A stretch of DNA of 64,000 nucleotides from NCBI GenBank assembly GCA_013396915.1, contig VWZL01002504.1, positions 1 to 64,000 of the forward strand. Reading direction: 5' to 3'. Position numbers and translations under genes: made by a program. This document shows positions 1 to 13,660 of the stretch, in pieces; position 1 is the stretch's first letter, and the number at the start of each line of letters is the position of its first letter. The stretch comes from Stercorarius parasiticus (Eukaryota; Chordata; Aves; Charadriiformes; Stercorariidae). The notes under the pieces were generated by a model. That model did not search any database. It had not been told where the DNA came from and saw nothing but the letters and a program-made list of their open reading frames with translations.

Positions 1-3000
1 CTAGCGAGGCATCTCCCCTGGTAAGTTCACCTACCAGTTGTTACGGGGCTTAGTAATGTTATGAGGCCATGTGTTTATAGCCTGAATTATGAAAGATGTT
101 CATGCCCCACTGTCCAGCTTTAGTGTCTTTGAAACAGTGAAAAGAATGCAAACTCAATTCCAGCTCTGGGAAAAATAAAATAACAATGTGTGCTTTTTTT
201 GGTGACCCAAATCGTACGAGATTTGCAGAACCTTGCTTAGACATGGCAATGTTGGTATCTGAAAGGTAACATTATTTCAACTGTGGTGTTACCTGTACCA
301 TCTGAATTGGCATCGTACCCAAACACCATTAGAAATCACTTCAGATTATCAGATGACCTCCCAATCCTTTTGTAGAGGGAAGTGACCACTCTAAAATATT
401 CAACACTGATTTGTAAAATTAATGTAACAATTGGAATACCACATTTAGAGCTCTTTGTAGTTAGGGAGAAGATGGCTGAGCCTGCATTTGCAAAAAGTAC
501 TGTAACTGCTTAATAACCCCTGAGAGCTAAGCCTTTATTTGTATTTATATTTAAAGACTCCACACAGATAAACTCCAGCCCAGGTTTCCAATTGTCCTTC
601 ACAGAACTTTTAAAAGAAAAATTATAAAAGAAGTTCAATTAAAGAAACCCCAGAAACTGTTTTTGCCTCCTCCCTGACCTCAGCTGACAGTTATCACATG
701 AACCCAGAAAGAAAATCCACCCTAAGTTTATCCAGGCTCCAATATATCATCTGTAAATTGTTTAAGATTATCCTTACGATATCTAGCCCTAATACCTTTT
801 TCTTTTTTTTTTTTCTTTTTGGACTCAAGTGTCCTAGCAGTCACATACTCATGCTTTGGGCACTGAGCACAGCACAATCCTAAATATAGAAGATGTATGG
901 AACTCTAGAGGTCAGAAGTAACATGAGGATATCAGACTGGTTCCTTTACTCCATGCAGATAAACTGTTGTGGAAAGAAATACAAAAGGCACATAAAGCAG
1001 TGCAGCAAACAGACAAAATGGATGCGAAAGCTAATCAGAATTCTACCACCATTTGTATAGACAGTAAAAATGCACACTTATTCAACTAGACAGTAGAAAT
1101 GCACTCTCCCCTCCCCTGCCTATAACTAAACGCCCATGCTATAAAAGCATCAAACTACCCGCAACCAAAAAAGCAGTGTACCCATCCTACTGAAATTATT
1201 ATCACCTTCAGATGGTGGAAGAAGTGAAGAATCCACTTTCTGTTACCTTTGATCAACTACTAGAACACCACAGTGATTGAACTTGTGTTACTAAAATTTC
1301 TTCTTACTTTTCTAAGAACCCAAGGGAAGCATAATTAAGTTCACTCATGCCGCAGGAAATACAAGCCAAAAAATCAATGCATATTTAACACGGTGGTACT
1401 TTTTACTAGCTTTCAAGTAAACAACACTATGCTTTGGCATAGTGCTGACTGGCCCATTTATGCCATGACTCAACAAAGTTTTCTGACCCTGTCAAGAAAT
1501 TAAAGTCAGGTACCATTTGATTTTAGATTAATATAGAGTAAATGTTGCAGTAGAACCCTACTCAAGGCTATCTCTTGTTAAACAAGCAATACAAACACAA
1601 ATAAACACCCTTCTAGGTAAACAGTCTTCTGTGACTTCTATACCTTTTTGTTTTAAGTTCGAGAGCAGTCATCTCAGTCTGCTGTCCAACACATGCAATG
1701 CTGGAAAATCAAGATTCAAACTTGATCAGAATTAGTGTTATCCTCTAGTTTAGTATGTCTTCTTAGGAGTATTTTTTGCAAAAGGCAGATATTTAACAAT
1801 TCCCTCAGATAAACACATACCAAAACAAAAGTGTGTTATCGCAAACAATGAACGCTGTGGCAAGTGTACAGTGCTGCATTAAATAAACTGAGCTTGACTT
1901 TGTCCGTATGATAACATATTCCAGTCCAGATTCATCTAACACTAATTTCAGGTACGAGGGTGCCTGGGTGAGGGGGGCACGGTTGCCCTGCATTCTCCAT
2001 TACAGTTGGTAGAGACAGAGAGGAATGTCCCAAAGAAATTCAGTCCTGCTAAGATCTCAATGGTCTGCTGGAATTGCCTATTTGTCTTGCTAAGTTATGG
2101 ACACAATCTTGGCAGATGGTCAGTAATCCTAAATTAGCCTTCTTCATTACATACCTAAAATTAGGTGGGATTTAGCCAAGTATCACTGCCATGTAACATA
2201 CCCCAGAACGCTCTGGCTGATTATTTACTATTACATGTATTTATGTGGACAATTTTTATTCTCTTCTTCTTACTTTACATAGAAAACTCCCAAAGCAAAT
2301 TTTCTGATAGGAAATGTGACTGTTGACTGACCTCGCTATAAGTCTCAGCATAATTATTTTTGGAAGAGACATTTTAAAGGAACTGCACTAGTGAAAACAT
2401 TTCAGCTAAAAGTGGGACTTTTTGCTCATTTGCAACAGTTTGAAAAGATTGCTTGACTCTGTCTAGCTAATTTTCAAGCTAGTTTGATGCTGGCAGCCTC
2501 CAGTTCCATTTTTCCCCTGATTTCAGATGATTTAGGGCTCAGTATTCTGCTGCTGAATAGAGTACCGGAGAAGACAGATGAGGAAGATTATGTACTGTTT
2601 CCACTTCAGTCTGATTATTTGTGCAGAACGTACAAATTTGAAGAACCATGCAAGCGAACTTCTCAGTGCTTCCCTCTCTATCTGCTAATTTGCTACTAAA
2701 TCATTTGACTGTTCCTGGATTGCTCCCTGATACCACCAATTTAGACTGTGATTTCATTAAAATAATCATTACCAGGGTAAGTACCGCCTAAATGAGTGTG
2801 CAGCTGGTGAAACACAGCAGCTAGAATGCAAGACAGTCTGCTTTAGTTCCACCTCTTTGTACATGCTTATATAAAGAATAATGAATATGTACAAAAACCT
2901 GCAATACAATAGAACTTGAACACTTTACTTACTGTTTTATAATCCCAATGGAACAATTTCCAGCAAGATGAAAAGAAATCGCTCTGCCTTTCAAGATTTT

Positions 3001-4646
3001 CTTCCTCACGCGTTCTTTGGATCTAAAATGGCGTTATTCATTCTAACCTCAGACAACAGGAGTGCGTAATCATTTTCACATTTATTGCAGACAGAATATG
3101 TATTGACTCGAAAGTGATATTCCAAAAAATGCACTTCTGAACAGTTCAACAGGCTGCCCTGTGGCGCTTACCCAGCAGTTGCCATTGACATTCTATAATC
3201 CACATAAAACACCATTGGACCTAGACTCTTCACAGACGCTGCAAAAGGCATTGGTCTCTCTTTTCCTCTTCCTTTCTTAGCATTTTGCATCTTTCTTCAA
3301 ATGAGCTCAAATATTTTAAAGATTTTAATTAACTGGTACGGGAGTTTTTTAAAGCATGCGTTTTCAAATCTGTTTCTGGTACCTTCAGGATGTTAATGGC
3401 TCCATCCTTTTATGTATACATAATGAGATAAATAGAGTAGGTAATGCTTTAACATAGAATAATTCTTGGTGTTATAACAACTAGTGAAATAGATAAGCGG
3501 CTTTAGGTATAGCAAATGTGTACTTAAAAGCTGATAACACTAAAGCACATTACCAAATGCATGAATCTATGAATTCATGCTAGAAGGTGAGTTATATATG
3601 GCATTAATGAAAATTAATATCCTATTTACAGTAAGATCAGGTTTCATCAATGGCATAGAGAGATTTCTGACAGAAACCTCAAGGATAAGCTCCAGACTTT
3701 AAGCTATACATCACATATTTAATTTGTTCAAGCACCAAAATAGCATGACCCCTATTTACGTAGATGCCGTATTTCCTGCTCTCTTCGATCCTTGCTTGTC
3801 AAACTGTGGCTATACTTTTGAGATTTTAACTGATCTGCTAGCTTTCTTTTCTGTATTTAAAAAAAAAAAAACCCTTCAGGAAGCTCATATGTTCAAAGCT
3901 AATATGGTGACCTATCTCAGAAATAAAAAAATGAACTACAAGATACCCATCTATAGACGTGAAGAAAATAAAAAAAAGATAGAGCTGGAAGTGCTAGTCA
4001 AGAGACAAAACTTTAATCCACCTCTTATTTAATACCAGAAAATGAGAATATAGGAAGCAGAGTACAACAAATTTGGCACCAATAATACTTTTATATGACC
4101 CATCAAACAACAGTGACATCTATGTTCTTGTTAAACTATTAAATGCTTGCTAAATTATCATTCAACAAGGCAATTACTACAGGCTAAACAGAGAGCTAAA
4201 TATTCCTCAGGATTCATAAATCAGTATAAGTTCTTTCACATGTCCCTACCTAACAAAAATATCACCTTAAAATGAATTTATCCAGAATAGGCAAACATTT
4301 CATTCACATATCTGGTCTTTTCGTTCATTTCAAAGAACACTTCCCGGGCATACGATTGTCGGATTTGATTATGCAAAGAATGGAGACATTTTAAAACATG
4401 AACTTTGGAGTATTTCTCAGACATTTCTGCTGAGCAGCATGGTACCTAAACATCAGTTCATATCAGATATTTCCTAACGCAGGCCAAAATATAATCTGCT
4501 AGAATGGATATGTCAGCTTTGAGACTATATATAAAAAAGACAGAGAAGTAGAAGTAAACATTATAACGTAACGAATGCTACTGGAGTAGACTTTGCTATC
4601 CTATACAGTAATATATTAGAAGGCAAGAATAGAGTCAAAAAGAATA
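1..4646. other. Unassigned AT-rich non-coding DNA
   Basis: No gene, RNA or transposon was recognised here. Short open frames occur on both strands but have no splice context or recognisable protein motif. The stretch contains a T-rich run near 797-820, an A-run near 3859-3870, and an 8-bp-arm inverted repeat at about 3558-3579 (GCATGAAT and ATTCATGC). A good splice-donor-like sequence (AAG then GTGAGT) follows the inverted repeat at about 3587, but no acceptor was seen to pair with it. Confidence 0.5.
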
Positions 4647-4770
4647 GGTTGGATGGGGTTTTGAGTAACCTGGTCTAGTGGAAGGTGTCCCTGCCCATGG
4701 CAGGGGGGTTGGAACTAGGTGATTTTTAAGGTCCCTTCCAACCCAAACCATTCTAGGATTCTATGATTCT
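4647..4770 (+). repeat. CR1 LINE, 3' end fragment
   Basis: A 5'-truncated CR1 copy keeps only the last ~125 bp. Visible hallmarks are the 'acctggtctagtggaaggtg' segment, 'ccctgcccatggcaggggg', 'ggtcccttccaaccc', and the terminal ATTCTATG-type octamers. The extreme 5' truncation is typical of CR1 target-primed insertion. The element carries no coding capacity. Confidence 0.96.
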
Positions 4771-7464
4771 AAGAATAGAAAACAAAAACACAAGTCCTCT
4801 TTTCCTCTCCTCCAGCGATACCTAAAAATCATTAGGGAGGTGAAGGCAATCCTTACAGACATTGTCCAAGATCCACACAAACGTGTGAAACTCTGATGTA
4901 ATTTTTTAAATTTTTTTGGTTTCTTTATAATACGAATGAAGGCTTTTACATGAAAAACTTCAGATTTATCAATTTATTGCTTTATGAAGAAACAGAAATT
5001 ACTTGACAAGTCTCACCTATAGGTTTTCCTCATTTCCTTTATGAACCTATTATTGTATTTCAGTGTATACTCACTCATTCCTAATATAGTTTGCTAACTT
5101 CCCCTCTGTCTCTTAAATCCAGACATTATAAAACTTCTCAATGTTTGTAAATGATCAGTTTATGGAAATCTTCTATTATCTAAAAGTGGGGAAAAAAGGG
5201 CTATGTGAATAGAATAAAGACTAAATACCTCAAAAAATTTTGAATTTGTACAATTTTTGTAGTAGAAGATGTATTCTTCCAGTGACTTCAAAGACAAAAT
5301 TTGACAATCTCTAAACGTTATTTGTTCTAATAAAAGATGCTCATGTTTTATGAGACCAAGTCTGAAGCCAAAACATGAAGAGGTAGCAGTGGTTATTTAT
5401 CAATAATGTAAAAAGTGCATTAGTAACTATGGTAAAATCACGTGGGATATTACGAACTAAGCACGATGTGAATTGAAAAGAGAAAATTGAAAGGGCTATG
5501 ACGTTGTATAGCATAATTAGAAAAGTAATGATTCTGTTTGACCCCAGGAGCCTGAGCTTCATTTTGTTTCTGTATGCAAGGAGATTTATCTTTCAAGATT
5601 TGGATGCCCTTTGTAGTTAACAACATTTCTATTACTTCTTTTTCGGAGTCTTTTTATTTGGACATTATTGTTAGCCTTTACCTCGTCAGTAATTAGCCAT
5701 CAGACTGACAAGTTTATAGGTGCCATTATTGTCTGGGTCTTTGGTGACTTCTTCTGTTACAGCTTTTCATCTCTTATCTTCAAGGGCTTCTCTGCACACT
5801 AGAAAGCAGGTTATTGGAGAAAATTTAACAGGTTGAAGTGACCTGGGATGTTCTGTCTCTTTCCGTTTGAGGAATGTAGGTCTTCCGTAAGAATTATGTC
5901 GGGCTGTGGGGGAAGTCTGGATACAAGATGTACTAGAACATGGAAGGTCCACCCCTGTTATTTTACAACTTTATCCAAAGATTAACAGAACAGATATATC
6001 TAACAGATACATAATTTCAGGAAAACATATTTATGTCTAGGTAGTCATTTTTAATGACACTACAAGCAGGAGCTAGTTATAGCAATCATAATAAAAAAAA
6101 TGTACATAATATAGAAAGCATGAAGGACAACAAATAGAATCAATAAGCTACGTACAATGTAACGACAGAACAGTTAAAGAATAATGTTCACGCTTGCTAG
6201 AACGGTTTTTGCTTGATCCACTTCAAAGCTGGAGCAAGCAAGTTTAACACTAATGACATTTCAGCTACAATATTGGGTATTTTGGAGAAACTAGCAGGTC
6301 AGAACACAGTGATAATAAGCAGTGGTAAGTGCCATGAATAATGGGAAAATTTGGAAATCTGAAACAAACTGAAAAACTTAATGCTAGTGTATCTTGAAAA
6401 AAAATATTGAGAATAACAACTGCACGACTTTTCTGTAGGAAAGTACAGTTTCTTGGAGATATAAAATTATTTAAGCTAGCAGTACTCATTGTTCTTTTAG
6501 ATCTGCATCTAAATGAGGCAAAAACACTTGAGCTTTAAAACGTGGAGTTTTACAGTTAAAATCTTCATGTTACTTGCAGATATAATCATTCCAGCAGTGA
6601 TGGATAAGTTTGGTAACCTAGGGTTTAGACTAATACTTTCTATTTCTCTGAACTTTTTTGTAGTTTTCTAGTGGCAAAGCTGATTTTTAACAATGCGTGA
6701 GATGCCAGGGATTACATTAGGTAATTGTACGTCCAGCTAGGAAAATAAGTGATTGCAGATGTACAGAATTAGAACTGGCCTCAAATTTGCCAGAGCTGGT
6801 CTCTTCCTGATCTCTATCTTTCATGCTGGTACATGGAGATAACAAGTTTGAAAAGCAAAAAAGCAACTGCTCTGATGTTAAAATGTTATTGTATGCTATA
6901 TGCCAGTTCCCATAACATATAACATTTCCCAGCTGATGAGCCTGATAGCTACATTAAACGTGTTTGCTTTGGAGTTTCTGAACATAGAAAATATTCTACC
7001 AGGGACCTTACATTCTCCTCTCCCCAATGGTCATAAGCCACAGAAGGACAGAAGGAGATTTTAAATACCCACCTAGAAGTAAACATATGTGGCACACAGA
7101 GATAATCCTCATGGTTCATTTGATTTTCTCTTTAGGGGCAGAGCTTCCTGAGGGCCTGGATCACAAGAAGTGAAGCATTCAAAAATAACACAATGCTATT
7201 CTTTTTTGTCTGACATCTAAGTTGTTCCGCTGTTTCTTTTATGTGAAAGATGGTTTTCCTTCACATAGACCTAAGTGTAGATCTTCTAAAGAAATAAGGA
7301 TGATACCTATTTACTACAATGACGTAGTCACTTCCGCTTCTCCCTCTCTTCACAGGTACCTTTTACTCACCTTTTTAGTTCAACGGCATTTATTTTTAAA
7401 TTGGGCAAACTCTGAAAGGAAAAAGCTTATTATTGCAGCATTTTCTTCATCTTCTCTGAGAGCT

Positions 7465-7511
7465 ATCATTATCAGTCTCTGATAATGATGGTAAGGGCAA
7501 ACCCTTACCAT
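7465..7511. repeat. Two abutting perfect inverted repeats (tandem hairpins)
   Basis: The first palindrome spans 7465-7489: 11-nt arms (ATCATTATCAG and its exact reverse complement) around a 3-nt TCT loop. The second spans 7488-7511: 10-nt arms (ATGGTAAGGG and CCCTTACCAT) around a CAAA loop. They share two bases, so the 47 bp can fold into two consecutive perfect stems. No known RNA family or transposon end was recognised. Confidence 0.85.
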
Positions 7512-10500
7512 AATTACTTGCTAATTCCCCACTGGCAACTAAAACACTAGCATACGTAATGTGCTGAATTAGCCATTCTAAATTAAAACCTGCAAGAGAA
7601 AACAGAAGGGTTTTTCTTCTGTACTTGCTTCCCTCAGATATCTGCCCACTTTGCAAAAGGTTGTAAGAGTAACAGGACAGAATAAAAGAAAATGGAGAGG
7701 AAAAAATAAAGTAGGGAAGAGCATAAGAATAGTATACATTTATATTTTATGCTGATTTCAAAATAAACCCAAATATTGTAAAATCTTAAAGATTCTGCTG
7801 ACAAAATATATTCATTTTATGAGAAAAAAAAGCAAACCCAAAACTTGGAAACAAACCTCCACTTCACAAAATCATGTTAGTATGAACTGAGTGGCCATTA
7901 TCAGGTCTGAAAAATTAAGTCCCCAAGACACAGGTTGCATACACACAACACAGGCGTCGTTAGGCTTTGTTGAAACCAGCCTGACTTGGATGGATACTGT
8001 GCTTAGAAGAATTTAAGATCTGTTTTTTGCCTTCCTTTCCAGCTGCAATAAGCGGCATTTTCGGAAGAGGCACCTGCCTGCTGAGGTTCAAATGGAAAGG
8101 GACGATTAATTTCTTGCAGGGTGTAACACACAACCAGACAGAGTATGTTTGGAGGGAATATGCCCCCTGACCAGATGCAAACCAACAGCCTGGTAGTTAA
8201 CATACATCAGGAGAAGGTCAAATAGTCTTTTGGACATATCACAAGATGAACAACTGACTCGATCTGTTAAAGCAGGACTTCATCAGACTGGGAGGCAACA
8301 TCTGTTTTAAATACTTAATAACTTCTGTGTCAAAGAAGAAGTCACAGCAAAGGAGAAGATGTATGAATGAATACTTTAGTTATCCAAACAGACAGACCAC
8401 AGTGGAGCCTTATTTTCTAGTATTTTCGATTTTCCACTCTTTAGCACCTGCAGCAGTGCTCCAGAAATATATGGGCTCTGTATGATTAAGTGCATTTACA
8501 TCCTCTCACCAACTGTAACTGGTCTAGTTAGGCCTCAAAAGCCACACACAGGAAACAACCAACAGACTCCTCAAACCAAAAAAGAAACATAAGCTTTTTT
8601 CTTTTTTTTTTCCAAAGAAACTATACAAACACCATATTTTCTGGAAGATGTTCAGCAAGGAAGCAACTTCAAAATTCAGATTTTACTGACTCAGGAGTAA
8701 TGGTTGCTTTTTACCTGCTGGTAAAAAGTCACAAGACAAATCACTACCTGATGCACTTCAAGGCATCCTTAAGTAGGTAAGTCAATTGAATAACATGTAG
8801 GATACCTCACTGGGACCTTATAGACTGAGAATAACTTATGAGGCATGCCAAAATCCAATATTACTCTGCCTGAATGCAGAAACGTGTCCAGTGCAGCCTC
8901 TACTTTGCAAATGTGCAAATTAAATAAAGCACCAAAATGAGATTTCACCACAAAACTTTTTCAGACCCCACTGAAAACTGTGCCCTTGCCTCCTTCCCTC
9001 CCTGGATATGTTTAGAGATATAAATCTCTGCAGGATTCCCTTTCCCTTCCCAATTTTTTAAAAATTCTGCCATAGGCTGGTTGCACTAATTGCATATCCA
9101 TGACCAGGACATGAAGAGCAGAGCCACCCCTCAGCCACAGCAGAGAGGTACACCTGAGTCCAGAAGCACCTACAGGCATCCTGCCTGTGGTCTACTCTGC
9201 TATTCAGAAGAGCATGTAACCCAAGGATTTGCAGGAAAGTGGTCACCAGCCCCCAACCTTGGGAAGATGTGAGGGCAAGTTTTGTTTTTTCTCTGTCACC
9301 CTCTGCTTCCTCAGGGCCCCAGTCAGCGTTGGTTCAGCCTTGGTGCAGCTGAAGACTTGTTCTTCTCTCCCGACCTTTGTTAACTCATTGGTAACAGCTC
9401 TTTGAGCAGCAACATGAGCACTCCTCCACGAGTGAGCCTACATTACTTGCCAGTTTCTTCAGTAGCATTCCTACCCTGAAAAAAATAACATCCACCAAAT
9501 AGGCTGATCCCCAAACAACACAGTGAGAATTTTTTCACCATGCAGAATGTAATGTTTCAGATTTAAAATGGCTAATATTCGGTGGGGCGTGTTACCGAAA
9601 TTGTATGAGTGAACAAGAATTAGATATATTTGAAAAAAAGAATCAACCAAAAAATTAAAAGTTATGATAAATAATATCAGATCTTTTTTTCCCTGGCAAC
9701 ATCTGCAGTGAATAGTTTTACTAAAAATGACAAATTTCATACAAGGTTTTAAATGAATATGTAAGTAGTAAGATTTTTTTTAACTGTCCTGGCACATTAC
9801 TAATTTCATTCGTTTGCTTTGTAAAGCACAAATCAAAACAGAGGAAATGTCTGTTTACGCCTAATACTAGCCAACAGTTTGCACAAATGACTTCAGTAAG
9901 TTTGAGAAACTCCAGAATAGAATTTAAAAAACACGCATCCACAACAAGAGAGAAAGCACACTGCATCAAAAATAGGAAGAAATGCTATTAAAAATTCAAA
10001 CCCCTTGCAAAGCAGGAAAATTAGCAATTCTTTTTTTTGAGGGGAAAAAAATAAACATATGACATGATGAACTACTGTCAAAATACGGGGCATGCAAAGC
10101 AAAAACCAGAAAATTAATGTGCAGTATCAGACATTTCTAGCGCTTCATCTCACAAAGAATATGCGGAAATCATGGCAGAAGAATACCTATAGCAAGCAGA
10201 ACTTTTCAGATCCACAGAAACAATCTTCGGTGGTGTGACTGAGGGCAAACACAATTCCCCTTATGAACTCCATTTTAATATCCAAGCAATTTCAAATTAC
10301 ATTGAAATATAAAGTAGTGATTACATATGCTGTTTGGAGACTTTTAGGGAGGTATTCCAGCCCACATAATTGGAAGTCATTTTAAAGCCAAAATAGTAAT
10401 TTGGCACTAGCTCTGATCCCTAGAGGTGGCGTACATTCAAAGAACAAAAAACAAACGGTACATACTACAAAGAAGCTGTAAGATTTTTAGAGTATTAACT

Positions 10501-10640
10501 TCAGTCAAGTTTGTTTCCTTTGATGTTCACTACAAACATTTAAATACTGGGTGACAGTGACTGATTGAGCAGCACCTGGAGTAGGTTTTATGTACGCGAG
10601 TGAAATATGAGTGGCAGAAAGGCTTGCTTGTTGCCACTGT

Positions 10641-10675
10641 TAGTTAGTTGGTTGGTTGGTTAGTTAGTTACTTAG
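10641..10675. repeat. TTAG/TTGG tetranucleotide microsatellite
   Basis: A run of TAGT/TGGT tetramers changes from TTAG to TTGG and back to TTAG over about 35 bp. It is an interrupted simple repeat with no other feature attached. Confidence 0.9.
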
Positions 10676-11867
10676 TAACATCACGCCTCTCCCATTTGAT
10701 CAGCCACAGTGATTCAGCACAGATCAGTATGAATGCTTCCCCATAATGTTTTGAATAGATCCAAAGAATTAAAAATCAGTTGCAAAAAATGCAAACTAAT
10801 TTGAGTAAATAAGCAAGTGTGAGAAAATAACAACTTATCCACAGTAAGTCCACAGATATGAAAAAAAAGCTAATGCAATAAAACACATGGTTTGTAAAAT
10901 GCAAGTTCTACTTGTTCTACTTTATTTCAAATCCTTTTACACTTGAGATTAATTATGTATTTTTTGAAATATTCTTGCAGATCCACCTGCAGGAGACAGG
11001 GCTGCCTGGAGACCTGCTCTTCCTGCGATTCCTTGAATTCACTCTGCCAAACAGCGGGGATTTGATGCATCGTCTGCCACAGAAGCACAGAAAATTGTGT
11101 TTTAGCTATGCATAGATTCTGGGGGTAAGCAAATAAGTAGAAAGACTTTGTACAAAGGCACTGTGGTGCCACTACATTAATATCAATGTCTACTTGTATT
11201 TATATTATGACAGCTTAGCAGCATTGCTTTTGTGCTAAGCCCTTGCAGTTATGAGCTTCAAACTGCCAAATGGTCAAGGCAAAGGAGGTGACAACCTTAA
11301 CATGCCTACCAAGGCTTGAAAAAGGCATGAACTTCCCTTCACCCCAGTAGGGGCAAAACCATTCCCACACAGTTGGCCAGGTGACTAGAAGAAATTACTG
11401 TTGGGCATTTACTAGTTAACACGTGCACTGTGCTATTCCAACATCAACAGCACATATTTAATAAATATTAAATGAGTAAACCAGATCTCAATGCTACAAT
11501 TAAACTATAAGAAAATCTAACAATCATTTTCTATTCCTTTTTAAGTGAAATCAATGGAACCAAACTGAATTACTAAGTAAGAATTGGTTTTGTAGGTTTG
11601 GAAAAGGAGACAAAGTTTGAAGGGCGATTTTTTCATTTGTTTTATAATGAAAATTTTTTTCTCGAAAACAGGAAAAAAATCAGAGCAAGTACAGTTAATA
11701 TTTTACATTGCTTCACATTACAAAGAAACTCAAAGAGAATCAAAGCAACCAAACCAAAAAAACCCAATATGCCATAATAAATGAAGAGACAAGATGACAC
11801 TGCTCAAACAGTTTGCCACAGATGGCGAATTGGTGGCATGAAGCAATGGCATAATGTACTCATGGTT

Positions 11868-12537
11868 AAGCTCTGCTAAAAAGGACCCGGAGGTTACAGT
11901 GAATGCCAGGGTGAATAAGAACCAAGAGAGTCCTGCCATTGCAGAGGGCTGCACACTGGGCTACGTTACCAGGAGCACAGACACCACAGGAGGAACTTAT
12001 TATCCCCCTTTACTTGGCACTGCTGAGGCTGCATCTGGAATACGGCACCCAATTTTGGGACCTCAGTTCAAGACGGATGTGGAAGAACTCAGGAAGACCC
12101 AGCACACAGCAACCAAGATGCTCAGGGCCTATGGAAAGCAAACTGCAGAAAGAAGTTGAGGGTGTTGGGCTTGCTCGGTTCTGCAGAAAGGAGGCTAATG
12201 GGTGATCTAATAGCAGCCCCCAGCTACTTGAAAGGAAGCTGCAAAGATGATGAAGCTAAACTGTTCTTGGTAGTGCCAGATCGCATAACAGGGGACGATG
12301 ACCTCAAATTGTGGCTTGGAAGTTTCAGGCTGGACATGCTTCCAGGAGGGTAATGCAGTCTGGACAAGGTTGTTTAGAAAGGTGGTGGAACCTCACCCTT
12401 GGATATTTCCAGGACCTGTCTAGACAAATTCATGGCCAACATGCTCTAGTGTTGGGGATACCTGTGCTTTGAGTGGGACCTTGGACTGGATGACCTCCAG
12501 AACCTTCTTCCAGCTAACATTTCTGTGATTCTGGGAT
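11868..12537 (+). repeat. CR1 LINE fragment, older diverged copy (~670 bp)
   Basis: This is the longest CR1 copy in the window. It matches the CR1 consensus from the end of the reverse transcriptase ORF ('aaggacccgg', 'ccctttacttggcactg', 'aattttgggacctcagttc') through the 3' UTR ('gaccttggactggatgacct') to a single 'ttctgtgattctg' tail. Several frameshifts and stops break the reading frame, and the copy is visibly more diverged than those at 23.3 and 29.2 kb. It is inactive; the short open frames inside it are not genes. Confidence 0.93.
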
Positions 12538-12574
12538 TTCAGTACCATTTTACCAAACTACTTTTTTTCTGGGT

Positions 12575-12607
12575 TGTTTTTTGTTTGTTTTTTTTTTTTT
12601 TTTTCCT
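12575..12607. repeat. T-rich low-complexity run
   Basis: A TTTTTTGTTTG stretch followed by about 20 consecutive T lies about 40 bp beyond the CR1 tail. It is simple sequence and does not look like the poly(A) tail of a recognised retrocopy. Confidence 0.9.
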
Positions 12608-12859
12608 TTAAATTAAAGGTTGTTTCCTTCACTGTTTTGCACTTATTTTGTTATCAGAGAATCTTTAATGCAGAGAGGTAACTTGTGACTCATAACTGAA
12701 AACTTTGAACCGATGAGAAAATGATACATTTTTCATATTTTTTGTCAGTATATATTAATCAAGGAACTTGACTACTGCATATTAGAAAAAGTTTGATGAA
12801 CTGTGTTCAGACTGTTTAAGAAACAGCTTTACAAGTGAAGACAGGCATTTATGTTTAAT

Positions 12860-13660
12860 GCAACAGAGACACAGGAGCCAGTGGAGTGATTCATGGACAC
12901 AGGGCGAGACTGCCAAATAGACTGGCTGGACAGATCATTGTATCATCCTTATTTTACATGGATAGTATAAGGGCAGAACTGCACCCATCAAGGGAAGAGA
13001 AAGTGATTTTGCAGTAATCACAATGCATGATAGTGAGGATGCAAATAAAGAATTTACCTCTGTGGATGAAAGGGAGAGAGAGGTTTCTTGGAGACCACAT
13101 AGAGAGGTGAGCTGCAAGACCTGTCATGGTCCGGCAATGAGTTGCTATGGAGAAGACTGAGTCGAAGATGCCACTCAGGCCATTAGCCAACATGTTAGTT
13201 TATACAGATAAAGCTTTCCATACACATCAAGAAAGGAGGTATCAGAGAGCATCTGAATGGAAAAAAAAATAATTCAACTCAAATTTCAGTTAAAGACAAC
13301 TGGGCAAGAAGAGATGACAGCAAATAGGTCCTTGGTAGGAGAAAGTAGGTCTGGAGCAGATCTGTGAGTCATCAGCACAGAGATGACGACTCAGTCTGCG
13401 TTCAAGAAGATCATCCACAGATGTGTCAGCAGCAGAAAAAAAAAGACTTGAAAAACAGACACTTCGGGCACCTTCACACAAAACTGAACTAGGGAGGAAG
13501 AGACAGAAACCACCAGAAAAAACAGATGACTGTGGAGCCAGTTAATCCAAGGGAGGTAACAATTACAAGGATAATTCTTGTATTGTCCCAAGCGTCCCAG
13601 AAAGGTCAATGGGAAAAGTAGAAAGCTGTTGGTTAAATTTGATGAAAAAGATGAATTAAT
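12860..13660 (+). repeat. Probable ancient amniote interspersed repeat (family unresolved)
   Basis: Several spaced segments resemble, from memory, an old LINE-like repeat shared across amniotes. They are 'ttttgcagtaatcacaatgc' followed by 'gatagtgaggatg', 'gagtcatcagcacagagatg', and 'cagaaaggtcaatgggaaaa', in the same order and spacing as in such repeats. Stops occur in all frames. The assignment rests on motif recollection, not alignment, so the family name and exact boundaries are open. It could instead be unique sequence with chance resemblance. Confidence 0.35.

Larger units (their letters stand above)
4771..11867. other. Unassigned AT-rich non-coding DNA
   Basis: About 7 kb without a recognised gene or large repeat. 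It contains T-runs (near 8598-8611), the tandem hairpins at 7465-7511 and a tetranucleotide repeat at 10641-10675 (both listed separately). A stretch at about 10977-11115 follows an acceptor-like TTCTTGCAG and stays open for 44 codons, but it has no donor and no recognisable motif, so it is not called as an exon. Confidence 0.5.

Noticed and set aside
10977..11115. 44-codon frame after TTCTTGCAG
   Set aside because: Acceptor-like start, but no donor, terminal-exon evidence or recognisable peptide.
12575..12607. Poly-T run as the tail of a minus-strand processed pseudogene
   Set aside because: The adjoining sequence has no recognisable gene-derived content on the minus strand and no flanking duplication was seen.
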